A stretch of 45,622 nt of DNA from Marininema mesophilum. Its GTDB lineage: Bacteria > Bacillota > Bacilli > Thermoactinomycetales > DSM-45169. Location of the stretch: assembly GCF_900106775.1 (NCBI RefSeq), contig NZ_FNNQ01000019.1:1-45622 (forward strand). Reading direction: 5' to 3'. A program made the translations under genes and the position numbers. Numbering within the stretch: position 1 is the stretch's first letter; each line of letters begins with the position of its first letter. This document shows positions 1 through 7,710 of the stretch, piece after piece. The notes below the pieces were generated by a model. It was not told the DNA's origin. It saw only the letters and a program-made list of their open reading frames with translations, and made no database searches.

Positions 1-93
1 ATTAAATGTGAAACGACTACATCCAATGGATTTATGGATGAGAATGGTTTGTTCCTTTGTTGGATACAAGCGAAATTTAAACGCTTTGTGCAT
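1..93 (-). CDS. tnpB: TnpB (OrfB) RNA-guided nuclease / transposase accessory, N-terminal fragment cut by the window edge
   Basis: The ATG is at 93-91 on the minus strand, preceded by a strong GGGGAGG ribosome site. The 31 visible codons begin MHKAFKFRLYPTKEQ, the usual N-terminal HTH_OrfB_IS605 opening, and match the right-edge copy exactly. TnpB proteins are RNA-guided DNA nucleases that support maintenance of IS605-type elements. Whether this copy is intact cannot be judged because the reading frame leaves the window. It lies inside a former MFS gene (see 228-400). Confidence 0.8.
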   Translation of the reverse strand, partial: MHKAFKFRLYPTKEQTILIHKSIGCSRFTFN

Positions 94-227
94 GGATTTA
101 CCTCCCCTTTATCTAATTATATACGGGGATTGTCAGCCTTGCGAGAGGGAGATCTCCCCTCTCTCGTCTGACGCTCGCTTTCACCCCAACCCTGAAGGGC
201 TGGGTTTTCCCGCTCGTAATCTATAAT
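1..227 (-). mobile_element. Left-edge IS200/IS605-family (tnpB-type) element, 5' end only
   Basis: Read on the minus strand, this segment is nearly the same as 44831 onward at the other edge of the window. The first 31 tnpB codons are identical, and only a few substitutions lie in the roughly 135-bp leader. Homology starts at TTATAGATTACGAG (minus strand from 227). The leader has a subterminal hairpin (about 185-205) typical of IS605-type left ends, and a second GAGAGGG/CCCTCTC hairpin. No tnpA is visible, so the IS1341-like tnpB-only group is likely. The rest of the element lies beyond position 1. Confidence 0.8.
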
Positions 228-400
228 ACCTAGACCATCTGCTCCAGCTCCAAAGCTATCTGCCAAAAATGGAAGACCAACTGTTAAGACACTGACTCCG
301 GCATTCACTAGCAAGCAACGATCATCATTGTTAGAATGATAGGAGTTTTAAAAATATATACGATGCCCTCTGCCAATTCTTTGAAAAATGTATTCATGTA
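228..400 (-). pseudogene. MFS transporter remnant interrupted by the IS
   Basis: Minus-strand translation from about 393 down to 228 gives an amphipathic helix (NTFFKELAEGIVYIFKTP), then hydrophobic residues ending in VGLPFLADSFGAGADGLG. This is the pattern of the central loop and seventh membrane helix of MFS permeases. The frame changes near 312: one frame ends at MMIVAC-stop and the next continues LLVNAGVSVL. Restoring a single T (GCTTGCTA to GCTTTGCTA) would rejoin them as IVALLVNAG. The reading then runs into the IS at 227. Upstream homology fades where the NagZ gene begins. Family assignment rests on pattern recognition only. The gene is doubly broken by the frameshift and the insertion. 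Confidence 0.55.
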
Positions 401-434
401 CGAAGTGGTTGATAGAGAAAAGGGAGTGGTGGGA

Positions 435-2198
435 TTGAAAATTATTCCAATCGCTAAACGATGGGGATGGGTCCTTATCTGTGCGTTACTCATTGTAGTA
501 CCAGGGGCGAATCATTGGATCAAATCCTCCCTTGAACGACCAAAGATACAGGATGAAGATTGGGTGGATAAAACCATTGACCAGATGACATTAGAAGAAA
601 AAGTCGGTCAATTATTTATTGTTGGTTTTCACAATGGGGATGCACCGGCATATGAAATGAACCAACAAGCAAAACGATTAATTAGTCAAAAATATGTTGG
701 TGGAATCATCTTATTTGACCGGAATGTGGGCACACCCCGTCAGGTTGGAGAGCTTAGCAATCAATTGCAACGAACAGCGCAAACCTCTTCATCAGGGATA
801 CCCCTGTTAATTTCAGTGGATCAAGAGGGTGGGGCTGTAGCGCGTCTTAAGCAGGGGGTAACGTTATTCCCTGGTAACATGGTGTTAGGAGCTTCCCGTG
901 ATGAGAAATTGGCTTATCAAGCAGGTAAAGTAACTGCGAGCGAATTGCGAGCGATGGGAATCAATATGGACTTTGCTCCATCTCTCGATATTAATAATCA
1001 ACCTGCTAATCCAATTATCGGTGTACGTTCCTATGGAAGTGATCCGACACTTGTCTCTAAGATGGGAATCGCTCAAATGAGAGGTTTTCGTGATGGAAAT
1101 GTTCTCTCCGTGGTCAAACATTTTCCGGGACATGGAGATACGAGTACTGATTCTCATATTGGCCTTCCGACTGTGGATCAACCCTATTCCCGGTTAAATA
1201 ACGTGGAGCTGCGCCCTTTTAAGGCGGCGATAAAGGCTGATGCAGATGCCATAATGTCTGCCCATATTACCTTCCCCGCGATTGATCCCACACCCGGTCT
1301 TCCTGGAACCTTATCCAAAAAAGTGTTAACGGGACTTTTGCGTGAACGATTGGGATATCAGGGTGTGATTATCACCGATGATATGGAGATGGGGGCGATA
1401 ATAAAAAATTATGGTACCGCTGAGGCTACGGTACGTGCTGTTAAAGCGGGTGCCGATCTCATATTGATCTCCCATGATCTAACGAGACAAGAACAATCCA
1501 TCAATGCTGTATTGAATGCTGTACATAAAGGGATTATTTCAGAGAAAAGGATTAACGATTCTCTACGACGAATTTTGAAAATGAAAGCGAAAAAATTGGA
1601 CAAGGATGCGATTGTGAAGTCTCCTATGGCATCGGTCCATCAGATAAAGAATCGTGTTGGTACTTCAGAAAATAAATCCTGGGCTCTAAGAGTCGCTCAA
1701 CAAGGAAGCACACTGATTCGAAATCAAAAACATGTTCTGCCGCTTTCAGCACAAAAGACACCAGAGCTTCTGGTTGCCTCTCCTGTTGAGGCGGAGGAGA
1801 TGGGGAAGGCATTTCAAAAAAGGGGATTTCAGACGAGTGTACGCTCATTAGATCCTAAGATGGATGCAAAGCAAGTAGCCAAGCTCAGACTAGATGCCAA
1901 AGAGATGGATGCCATCATCCTTGGTGCGTATCAGTGGAAAACCCACCCTGATCGCGCTCGTTTGGCCCAAGCATTTGAAAAAACGGGGAAACCGGTGGTC
2001 GTTGTGGGGTTGGATACTCCCTATGATTTGATGGCAGCACCCCATGTGAAAACGTACCTGGCTGTGTATGGTTATCGACCGGTTTCGATGGAAGCGGCGG
2101 CAGAGGTGATTACTGGCACTTCCAAAGCGAAGGGGAGGCTTCCTGTATCTATTCCAGGCTTGTATCCCGCAGGTACTCCAAGTATTTTAATAAAATAA
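435..2198 (+). CDS. nagZ: Beta-N-acetylhexosaminidase, glycoside hydrolase family 3 (NagZ/YbbD-like)
   Basis: A 587-residue GH3 glycosidase expected to remove GlcNAc from muropeptides during cell-wall turnover. The start chosen is TTG 435, because AGGGAG ends 8 nt before it and the protein then opens with a basic stretch and one hydrophobic helix (about residues 10-26), a signal anchor or uncleaved signal. In-frame ATGs at 336 and 396 would add residues that overlap the MFS remnant and lack a good ribosome site. The GH3 barrel carries the NagZ signature KHFPGHGDTSTDSH (catalytic His/Asp loop) and the nucleophile motif ITDDMEMGAI. A second domain (from about residue 390) resembles the C-terminal domain of Bacillus NagZ. 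No lipobox is seen. Monocistronic; no MurNAc-recycling partner lies next to it. Confidence 0.88.
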   Translation: MKIIPIAKRWGWVLICALLIVVPGANHWIKSSLERPKIQDEDWVDKTIDQMTLEEKVGQLFIVGFHNGDAPAYEMNQQAKRLISQKYVGGIILFDRNVGTPRQVGELSNQLQRTAQTSSSGIPLLISVDQEGGAVARLKQGVTLFPGNMVLGASRDEKLAYQAGKVTASELRAMGINMDFAPSLDINNQPANPIIGVRSYGSDPTLVSKMGIAQMRGFRDGNVLSVVKHFPGHGDTSTDSHIGLPTVDQPYSRLNNVELRPFKAAIKADADAIMSAHITFPAIDPTPGLPGTLSKKVLTGLLRERLGYQGVIITDDMEMGAIIKNYGTAEATVRAVKAGADLILISHDLTRQEQSINAVLNAVHKGIISEKRINDSLRRILKMKAKKLDKDAIVKSPMASVHQIKNRVGTSENKSWALRVAQQGSTLIRNQKHVLPLSAQKTPELLVASPVEAEEMGKAFQKRGFQTSVRSLDPKMDAKQVAKLRLDAKEMDAIILGAYQWKTHPDRARLAQAFEKTGKPVVVVGLDTPYDLMAAPHVKTYLAVYGYRPVSMEAAAEVITGTSKAKGRLPVSIPGLYPAGTPSILIK

Positions 2199-2281
2199 AA
2201 AACAAGCCCAACATCATTCCTTCCATGTTTTAGCAGGAGTCTGGTTGGGTAAAAGGCAAGTGATGGGAGGAGGGGGAAGTT

Positions 2282-2683
2282 TTGATTATTGAAATTAGTG
2301 TAGTAGTTGCTACTGTCGCATTTGTAGTACTTGTTGTTACTTTGCTGGTGACATTAAAACGAGCGATGCGGGTGCTTGAATCCGTGCATGAGACGATAAA
2401 ACAAGTAGAACCCCAAGTAGAGGAAGTAATTACCCGTACCAAAAGAACATTGGATGAAACGAATGAGTTATTAGCGGATATGCGCGAAAAGAGTCGCAAA
2501 ACGGATAGCCTCTTCCAAACTGTGGATAGTATAGGAAACGGCCTACAAGAATTGTCCACGACAATTACAAAAACAGCGTCTGCCCAAAAGGAACGCTTAA
2601 GCAATGTCACGGCACTATTTAGCTCAGGGTGGGACCTTTTCCGGAAACGGCGCTCGGAACCCTCTCGAAAACGAGTAAAATGA
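2282..2683 (+). CDS. ytxG: DUF948 / YtxG-like membrane-anchored protein
   Basis: 133 residues. A TTG start is used, placed just after a GGGAGGAGGGGG ribosome site. One N-terminal membrane helix (about residues 5-25) is followed by a long charged coiled coil (about 30-110) and a basic tail. This is the DUF948 layout of the YtxG general-stress protein of Bacillus. It is followed 33 bp later by a YtxH-like gene, the same pairing as ytxG-ytxH in Bacillus, so the two probably form one transcript ending at the terminator at 3065. The molecular function of the family is not established. The small gap before it (2199-2281) holds a weak CCCAAC/GTTGGG inverted repeat. Confidence 0.8.
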   Translation: MIIEISVVVATVAFVVLVVTLLVTLKRAMRVLESVHETIKQVEPQVEEVITRTKRTLDETNELLADMREKSRKTDSLFQTVDSIGNGLQELSTTITKTASAQKERLSNVTALFSSGWDLFRKRRSEPSRKRVK

Positions 2684-2716
2684 ATCATCCAATACTATGG
2701 AAATGGAGTTGATAAA

Positions 2717-3055
2717 ATGGGGAAAAACAGTGGAATGAACGGCAAGGATCTCTTTATTGGTGCAGTGGTCGGTGGTGCTCTTGGTGCGGCGGCGGCATTA
2801 TTATTGGCTCCTCAAACGGGGCGGGAAACACGTCGCGATATAGCCAAGGGGTTGGAAACGGCCCGTGAAAATTTTAAAGAGCAAGGGGACCAAGTATCCC
2901 TAAAAGCAGCAAAGGTGAAAGAAGCGGCTGCGGATCGGTGGATTGACATTCGCGAATCTACTACAGGAACGGCTAAGGAAGTGGCCTCGACCATGGAGGG
3001 AGTCGGGAAAAAATTGGAGGAGATCGGCGAGAAAGTAGCAAAATTTAAATCCTAA
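2717..3055 (+). CDS. ytxH: YtxH-domain protein
   Basis: 112 residues. An N-terminal glycine/alanine-rich membrane segment (IGAVVGGALGAAAALLLAP, about residues 13-33) is followed by the conserved QTGRETRRDI motif and an amphipathic helical tail. This is the YtxH family, membrane-associated stress proteins of unknown biochemical role. The ATG follows GGAG with an 8-nt spacer. It lies 33 bp after the YtxG-like gene and is closed by a strong terminator. In Bacillus this pair sits close to aroA/ccpA, as it does here, although an EamA gene and a sigma/anti-sigma pair have been placed in between. Confidence 0.82.
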   Translation: MGKNSGMNGKDLFIGAVVGGALGAAAALLLAPQTGRETRRDIAKGLETARENFKEQGDQVSLKAAKVKEAAADRWIDIRESTTGTAKEVASTMEGVGKKLEEIGEKVAKFKS

Positions 3056-3064
3056 TCATTGAGG

Positions 3065-3105
3065 AACAGACTTTAAAGCCATAGGGCTTTGAAGTCTGTT
3101 TTTTT
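3065..3105 (+). terminator. Intrinsic terminator after ytxH
   Basis: AACAGACTTTAAAGCC pairs, with one G-U/mismatch position, to GGGCTTTGAAGTCTGTT around an ATA loop, followed by a run of T residues. Confidence 0.9.
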
Positions 3106-3186
3106 CTATGGGATGGATTGCCTGTCCTAATGCATTTATGAACCACATATACATGGATTAATGAGGGTAGGCAGGGGGGCAGGCTG

Positions 3187-3609
3187 ATGAGTCGAGAAAT
3201 AATCTACGCATTATTAGCGGCATGTTGTTTTGGGATTGCTCCTATATTTGAAAAACTAGGGCTTGTACGAACAGACCCGACGATGGCCTTGTTTCTGCGA
3301 GCCACAGTAACTACCCTTCTTGTTACGTTCTACCTTGGATGGAATATGAAAAGCTCCGTGTGGGAATTTCCTGATATGAAATCCCTTATCTATGTATTGC
3401 TAGGTGGAGTCTTTGGTGTGCTCTTTGCTCAATATTTTTACTTCAAAGCTCTTGAAATTGGTGAGATAGGAAAAGTGATGGCGGTTGTAGGGAGTTTTCC
3501 GGTTTTGGCTTTTCTTTTGTCGGTGATCATTTTCGGAGAAGCGATCACTTTGGGTAAGGTGGGAGGGATCGTCCTTGTAGCAGCCGGGATATTTCTCCTC
3601 GGTGATTAA
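3187..3609 (+). CDS. Small EamA/DMT-family transporter (half-size)
   Basis: 140 residues with five predicted hydrophobic helices and a single EamA repeat, starting MSREIIYALLAACCFGIAP. Full-length DMT transporters carry two such repeats (about 300 residues). Single-repeat versions are common in Firmicutes and are presumed to act as dimers. The conserved pattern ALEIGEIGKVMAVVGSFPVL...FGEAITLGKVGGIVLV is typical of the C-terminal EamA motif. The ATG is preceded by AGGGGGG. The substrate cannot be predicted. It stands alone between two terminators. Confidence 0.82.
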   Translation: MSREIIYALLAACCFGIAPIFEKLGLVRTDPTMALFLRATVTTLLVTFYLGWNMKSSVWEFPDMKSLIYVLLGGVFGVLFAQYFYFKALEIGEIGKVMAVVGSFPVLAFLLSVIIFGEAITLGKVGGIVLVAAGIFLLGD

Positions 3610-3654
3610 ATGCAAATGATACGGAATCTTGGCGAAAGAAAGAGCATATGGAAC

Positions 3655-3697
3655 CAAAGCACAGCCCATTTAGCAAGTCACGGGTTGTGCTTTTTTT
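3655..3697 (+). terminator. Intrinsic terminator after the EamA gene
   Basis: AAAGCACAGCCC pairs with GGGTTGTGCTTT, with a T-run after the second arm. Confidence 0.85.
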
Positions 3698-3816
3698 ATG
3701 GACATGTTCTCCTAAAGCATAGGAATAGCTGAAGTTGAAAATGAAATGGATGGAGTTACTAATACTTAATAGTTCGGTCTCGCCGAGTCCCGAAACGATG
3801 GAACCAGGAGGTTGCC

Positions 3817-4353
3817 ATGAGTCTGGAAAATACGCCGCGAAAGTCGATAACCGATGAGTTTTTGGCACGTCTGGAACAACACCGGCGCTACCTGTACCAC
3901 ATCGCCTACAGACTGACGGGAAATACTGAAGATGCCAAAGATTTAATGCAGGAGACCATCTGGCAAGCCCATCGGAAATCGAATAAATATGTCTATGAAA
4001 AATCACTGAAGGCTTGGTTGCGCACGATGATGACCAATCGCTTTCGTGATCAAAAACGGAAAAAAAGTTTGAAACTAGTTGCCCTTGAAGACGCGTTTAT
4101 ACAATCAGAACCACCTCATGCGGCGCAAACAAAATCGGTAGAAGAACAGGTAGAACAGCGCATGATGATGGAACAGGTAAAGGATGAGATTTGTGATCTA
4201 CCTGATATCTATCGTCGTGTAATTGTTCTTCGCCATTTTAAGGGATACTCTTACACCGAGATTAGTGAAGCGTTAGATATACCTGAGGGGACGGTGAAAA
4301 CCCAGCTTTTCCGCGCACGGAAAATGCTGAAGGAAAGATTCTCCAAAAAGTAA
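3817..4353 (+). CDS. ECF-type RNA polymerase sigma factor
   Basis: 178 residues. Region 2 (about residues 20-85) contains the core-binding/-10-recognition pattern YLYHIAYRLTGNTEDAKDLMQET and LKAWLRTMMTNRFRDQKRK. Region 4 (about 115-170) contains LPDIYRRVIVLRHFKGYSY and IPEGTVKTQLFRARKML, the -35-recognition helix-turn-helix. It lacks region 1 and most of region 3, as expected for sigma-70 group IV. The ATG follows AGGAGG with a 6-nt spacer. A zinc-finger anti-sigma gene starts 12 bp after its stop, so the pair is almost certainly an operon with membrane-linked control. ECF factors usually drive their own promoter, but no convincing GGAAC/CGTC pair was found upstream. Confidence 0.92.
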   Translation: MSLENTPRKSITDEFLARLEQHRRYLYHIAYRLTGNTEDAKDLMQETIWQAHRKSNKYVYEKSLKAWLRTMMTNRFRDQKRKKSLKLVALEDAFIQSEPPHAAQTKSVEEQVEQRMMMEQVKDEICDLPDIYRRVIVLRHFKGYSYTEISEALDIPEGTVKTQLFRARKMLKERFSKK

Positions 4354-4365
4354 GGGGATCGATCA

Positions 4366-5118
4366 ATGTCTTGTAAAGATATGGATCGGTTGATCCAACT
4401 CTATGTGGATCAGGAGATCAATGAACAGGAACGCCAAGAGTTACAACATCATGTGGCAGGTTGTGAATCATGTCTTTCAAGTTTGACAGAGATGATTACC
4501 CTAGTCTCCTCCTTAGAAGAGATCCGGCAACATGAGTCGTGGAGTCGCCCTGTCCCTTTTGTCAATTACATCATCAAATGGATGGCAGTCTATACAGTGA
4601 TCATCTTATTCGTAACAAGTGGTCCTTCACTTTTGACGCACCGAAATGATACGCTGGATCAGGACTCTTCCCTTGAGAATAAAGTGACTCCACAAACCAG
4701 GGTAACTGTTTTGGCTACACAAAAAGAAAACCTTCATATTCCCGAGAGGGAGAATATCGAGGTGGTCAGTCCCCAACCCCGTTCGCAAAGTATTAATATT
4801 ACGGGGCAGACTGCATGGATCTATCCAAGTGCGATGCCTTTTCTGACAGAGGAGGAGCAGGGATGGGTGAAGAACATGAAGCGTTTAGTTTTAGTACATG
4901 TTCCTGATCCAGAGACCTTGCACCAATTGTTTACCTCGGTAGGGATTTCAACAAAGGGTATTGAAGCAAGAGATTTTTTTAAGAAGACATCTTTTCCAAC
5001 CTCGGTGATATTAACTACCGGGAAGAGACCTAGGTGGAAAACCTTTCGCTTTCCTGGGAGTAAGCAAAAGGTGATTCATTGGTTTGATAAATTGGCGTCT
5101 ACTCCAACTATTCATTAA
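4366..5118 (+). CDS. Zinc-finger (ZAS) transmembrane anti-sigma factor
   Basis: 250 residues. The N-terminal cytoplasmic domain has the anti-sigma zinc motif HHVAGCESC (HxxxCxxC, about residues 28-36), which normally clamps the cognate ECF sigma factor. One membrane helix follows (about residues 68-88, WMAVYTVIILFVTSGPSLL), then an extracytoplasmic region of about 160 residues that I do not recognise and that is probably the sensor part. AAGGGG precedes the ATG. The last codons and stop lie inside a 48-nt perfect palindrome. The signal it senses is unknown. Confidence 0.85.
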   Translation: MSCKDMDRLIQLYVDQEINEQERQELQHHVAGCESCLSSLTEMITLVSSLEEIRQHESWSRPVPFVNYIIKWMAVYTVIILFVTSGPSLLTHRNDTLDQDSSLENKVTPQTRVTVLATQKENLHIPERENIEVVSPQPRSQSINITGQTAWIYPSAMPFLTEEEQGWVKNMKRLVLVHVPDPETLHQLFTSVGISTKGIEARDFFKKTSFPTSVILTTGKRPRWKTFRFPGSKQKVIHWFDKLASTPTIH

Positions 5119-5153
5119 CCCGCCTTTATATAAAGGCGGGTTAATGAATAGTT
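5106..5153. terminator. 48-nt perfect palindrome at the end of the anti-sigma gene
   Basis: Positions 5106-5129 are the exact reverse complement of 5130-5153, with no loop bases. The core is AACCCGCCTTTA/TAAAGGCGGGTT. It overlaps the last three sense codons and the stop of the anti-sigma gene. The following bases (GTTAATTTTCTG) make only a weak U-tract, so termination may be partial; the symmetry would allow termination on either strand. Confidence 0.7.
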
Positions 5154-5191
5154 GTTAATTTTCTGTATATTATTTCCTGCAAAAAAAATCG

Positions 5192-5220
5192 ATGACAGAC
5201 CGAGCTAAGCTTGTTATAAT
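5192..5220 (+). promoter_or_regulatory. Vegetative (sigma-A) promoter of aroA
   Basis: The -35 is ATGACA (5192-5197, five of six), the spacer is 17 bp, and the -10 is a perfect TATAAT (5215-5220) with an upstream TG extension. It lies 30 bp before the aroA ATG. Confidence 0.8.
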
Positions 5221-5250
5221 TAACGACAAAATTTCGTGACGGGAGCCGAG

Positions 5251-6354
5251 ATGAGTATGAGCGAAGAATTGAAACAACTTAGAGCACAGGTGGACGAAAT
5301 CAACGTAGAGCTTCTTAACTTATTGAGCCGCCGTGCTGAGCTAACGAAACAAATTGGTGATGTGAAGACTGCACAAGGTGTTAACAAATTTGATCCAGTA
5401 AGGGAGCGGGATATGCTGGATACAATTGTATCATCCAACCCGGGTCCCTTTGATAATGATACAATGCGTCATTTATTTAAGCAGATTTTTAAAGCTTCCC
5501 TTGATTTACAACAACAAGATCATCAAAAAGCCCTCTTGGTCAGTCGGAAACGTCAACCTGAGAATACCCACGTTTGTATTGGTGATACGCTAATCGGTGC
5601 AGGGGAGAAGACAATTGTAGCTGGCCCGTGTTCAGTGGAAACAGAGGAGCAAGTAATGACAGTGGCTCGCTCTCTGAAAGAGCAGGGGGTTACCTTGCTA
5701 CGGGGTGGCGCATTTAAACCTCGCACATCTCCCTATGATTTTCAGGGACTTGGTGAAACAGGTCTTGCCATTTTACGCCGGGCGGCGGATAAATATGGTC
5801 TTAAGGTCATCAGTGAGATTGTCAATCCTGCGGATATGGAATTGGCGGCTCGCTATGTGGATGTCGTTCAAGTCGGTGCTCGCAATATGCAAAACTTTGA
5901 ACTACTCAAAGCAGCTGGTGACGTTCAACTGCCTGTCTTCTTGAAACGTGGCATGTCAGCAACGGTTGAGGAATTCCTCTTTGCTGCTGAGTACATCGTT
6001 TCAAAAGGAAACTCCCAAGTCATGCTATGTGAACGTGGGATTCGCACTTATGAAAAATGGACACGAAATACTCTCGATATTTCTGCTGTCCCCTTGTTAA
6101 AGCAAGAAAGTCACCTTCCCGTTTTTGTGGATATTACGCACTCTATTGGACGGCGAGATATTCAGATACCTATCGCTAAAGCGGCACTGGCGGCAGGAGC
6201 GGATGGCTTAATGTTGGAGGTGCATCCTGATCCGGCTGTAGCCCTTTCAGATGCCAACCAACAGATTGACATCCCTCAATTTGAATCCTTTATGGACCAT
6301 ATGAGATCCGCTGGCTTGATTGCAACAAGAGAAGAAGAACTCGTCCGAAACTAA
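5251..6354 (+). CDS. aroA: Bifunctional chorismate mutase / 3-deoxy-7-phosphoheptulonate (DAHP) synthase
   Basis: 367 residues from ATG 5251, chosen because GGGAG sits 5-6 nt before it; an in-frame GTG at 5236 lacks a site. It opens the shikimate pathway (PEP + erythrose-4-phosphate to DAHP) in the cytoplasm. Residues 1-85 form an AroQ-type chorismate mutase domain (LRAQVDEINVELLNLLSRRAE; KFDPVRERDML), which gives allosteric control. Residues 105-350 are the DAHP synthase: IVAGPCSVE, FKPRTSPYDFQG, CERGIRTYEK, DITHSIGRRD and EVHPDP. The fusion is the Bacillus AroA (also called AroG) type. It has its own promoter and terminator and is followed by ccpA, as in Bacillus. Confidence 0.95.
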   Translation: MSMSEELKQLRAQVDEINVELLNLLSRRAELTKQIGDVKTAQGVNKFDPVRERDMLDTIVSSNPGPFDNDTMRHLFKQIFKASLDLQQQDHQKALLVSRKRQPENTHVCIGDTLIGAGEKTIVAGPCSVETEEQVMTVARSLKEQGVTLLRGGAFKPRTSPYDFQGLGETGLAILRRAADKYGLKVISEIVNPADMELAARYVDVVQVGARNMQNFELLKAAGDVQLPVFLKRGMSATVEEFLFAAEYIVSKGNSQVMLCERGIRTYEKWTRNTLDISAVPLLKQESHLPVFVDITHSIGRRDIQIPIAKAALAAGADGLMLEVHPDPAVALSDANQQIDIPQFESFMDHMRSAGLIATREEELVRN

Positions 6355-6361
6355 AGTGAGT

Positions 6362-6394
6362 AAGAATCGGCATGAAAATGCCGATTCTTTTTTG
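6362..6394 (+). terminator. Intrinsic terminator after aroA
   Basis: AAGAATCGGCAT pairs with ATGCCGATTCTT around a short A-rich loop, followed by T residues. Confidence 0.92.
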
Positions 6395-6550
6395 TTATTA
6401 CGGACAGACTAGGACATAGAGCATGGATAATTCCTGGATTCGTCAAGGATTGGAAGGATTTATCCCTAGGCAAGGGGTTTCCATTTGTAATATCCTTATA
6501 GAAACCTAACGCAATAAGATAATGAACAACGAAATTGGGTGTGGATATAC

Positions 6551-7588
6551 ATGGGGAAGAAAAAAGAAACCATTACCATTTATGATGTGGCCAGAGAAGC
6601 GGGAGTTTCGATGGCAACGGTTTCTCGTGTAGTGAACGGGAATCCAAATGTAAAGCCGATCACACGAAAAAAAGTACTAAATATCATTCAGGAGATGGGG
6701 TATCGTCCGAATGCAGTGGCTCGTGGCCTGGCAAGCAAAAAGACCACGACAGTCGGGGTCGTCATCCCAGATATCTCTTACGCATTTTTTGCTGAACTGG
6801 CACGGGGTATTGAGGATATCGCCAATATGTATCATTACAATATCATCCTCTGTAATTCTGATCTGAAAAAAGAGAAGGAATTGCAGTTAATCAATGCATT
6901 ACTTGAAAAACAAGTGGATGGGCTTCTTTTCCTTGGTGGAGAGGTAACGGAGGAACATCGTGAGATTTTTGCAGGTTCCCAGGTACCAATTGTCCTAGCG
7001 GCCACTCGGGATGATGTTGACGCGAAGCGTCCCTTTGTTACCATCGATCAAGTTCAGGCAGCTAAAGAAGCGACTCATGTGTTATTAAATGAAGGACATG
7101 AGCGTGTTGGTCTAATTGGGGGGCCTTTGAAAGACCCGATCATCGGATATCCCCGTTTCCTTGGATATAAGGAAGCACTAGCTGAAGCAGGCGTCGAATT
7201 TGATGAGGATTTAGTTCGTCTCGGGAACCTACGGTACGACTCTGGCCTCCAGACAGCTAAGGAACTTCTCTCCTCCGAAAAATCTCCGACAGCCCTCTTT
7301 GTCGTTAACGATGAGATGGCGGTAGGGGCGATTCACGCCGCTCAGGACCTAGGAAAAAAAGTTCCTGACGATGTCTCTATCATCGGCTTTGATAACATCT
7401 CTCTCGCTTCACAAGTGCGACCACTCCTCTCCACCATCGCTGTTCCGATGTATGATATTGGGGCGGTGGCGATGCGTCTTCTAACGAAATATATGAACGA
7501 TGAACCCATTGAAAATCATCAAGTCTTGCTTCAGTATCGAATTGACTTGGCAAATTCGACGAAGTTGAAGGAAATTGAATCGGAGTAA
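6551..7588 (+). CDS. ccpA: Catabolite control protein A, LacI-family regulator
   Basis: 345 residues from ATG 6551; the in-frame GTG 6539 would add only MWIY and has no ribosome site, while a weak GGTGTGG precedes the ATG. The N-terminal LacI helix-turn-helix and hinge (TIYDVAREAGVSMATVSRVV, then PNAVARGLASKKT) bind cre operators. The periplasmic-binding-like core has the CcpA-typical segments TTTVGVVIPDISYAFFAELA and NDEMAVGAIHAAQDLG. In Firmicutes CcpA works with HPr-Ser-P to repress or activate carbon genes. The position after aroA is the conserved one. A good cre-like site is present in this window at the acsA promoter and another at 32333. Confidence 0.95.
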   Translation: MGKKKETITIYDVAREAGVSMATVSRVVNGNPNVKPITRKKVLNIIQEMGYRPNAVARGLASKKTTTVGVVIPDISYAFFAELARGIEDIANMYHYNIILCNSDLKKEKELQLINALLEKQVDGLLFLGGEVTEEHREIFAGSQVPIVLAATRDDVDAKRPFVTIDQVQAAKEATHVLLNEGHERVGLIGGPLKDPIIGYPRFLGYKEALAEAGVEFDEDLVRLGNLRYDSGLQTAKELLSSEKSPTALFVVNDEMAVGAIHAAQDLGKKVPDDVSIIGFDNISLASQVRPLLSTIAVPMYDIGAVAMRLLTKYMNDEPIENHQVLLQYRIDLANSTKLKEIESE

Positions 7589-7647
7589 GTGAAAAAATAG
7601 ACGATCCCTTAATATTGGGCGCATGGGAGATAAATATAAATAGTACA

Positions 7648-7673
7648 AACCCCCACTTGATCAAGTGGGGGTT
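7648..7673. terminator. Perfect 26-nt palindromic terminator between ccpA and rnjA
   Basis: AACCCCCACTTGA is followed directly by its exact reverse complement, with no loop. It lies between two converging genes and probably stops transcription from both sides. T-tracts are poor on either strand. Confidence 0.7.
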
Positions 7674-7710
7674 CATCGTCATAGCGTATTACTCTATGAT
7701 AGAGTACCAC

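Noticed and set aside
2199..2260. CCCAAC/GTTGGG pair after nagZ as a terminator
   Set aside because: The loop is about 30 nt and no T-run follows, so it is not listed as a terminator.
2230..2688. 152-residue minus-strand ORF over the YtxG-like gene
   Set aside because: It is the complement of a well-supported gene and has no sensible start signal.
3545..4006. 153-residue minus-strand ORF across the sigma factor start
   Set aside because: It overlaps the EamA terminator and the sigma factor start; no ribosome site or family match.
5106..5153. Attachment site or IS end
   Set aside because: No integrase, target duplication or second copy; a terminator or dyad explains it better.
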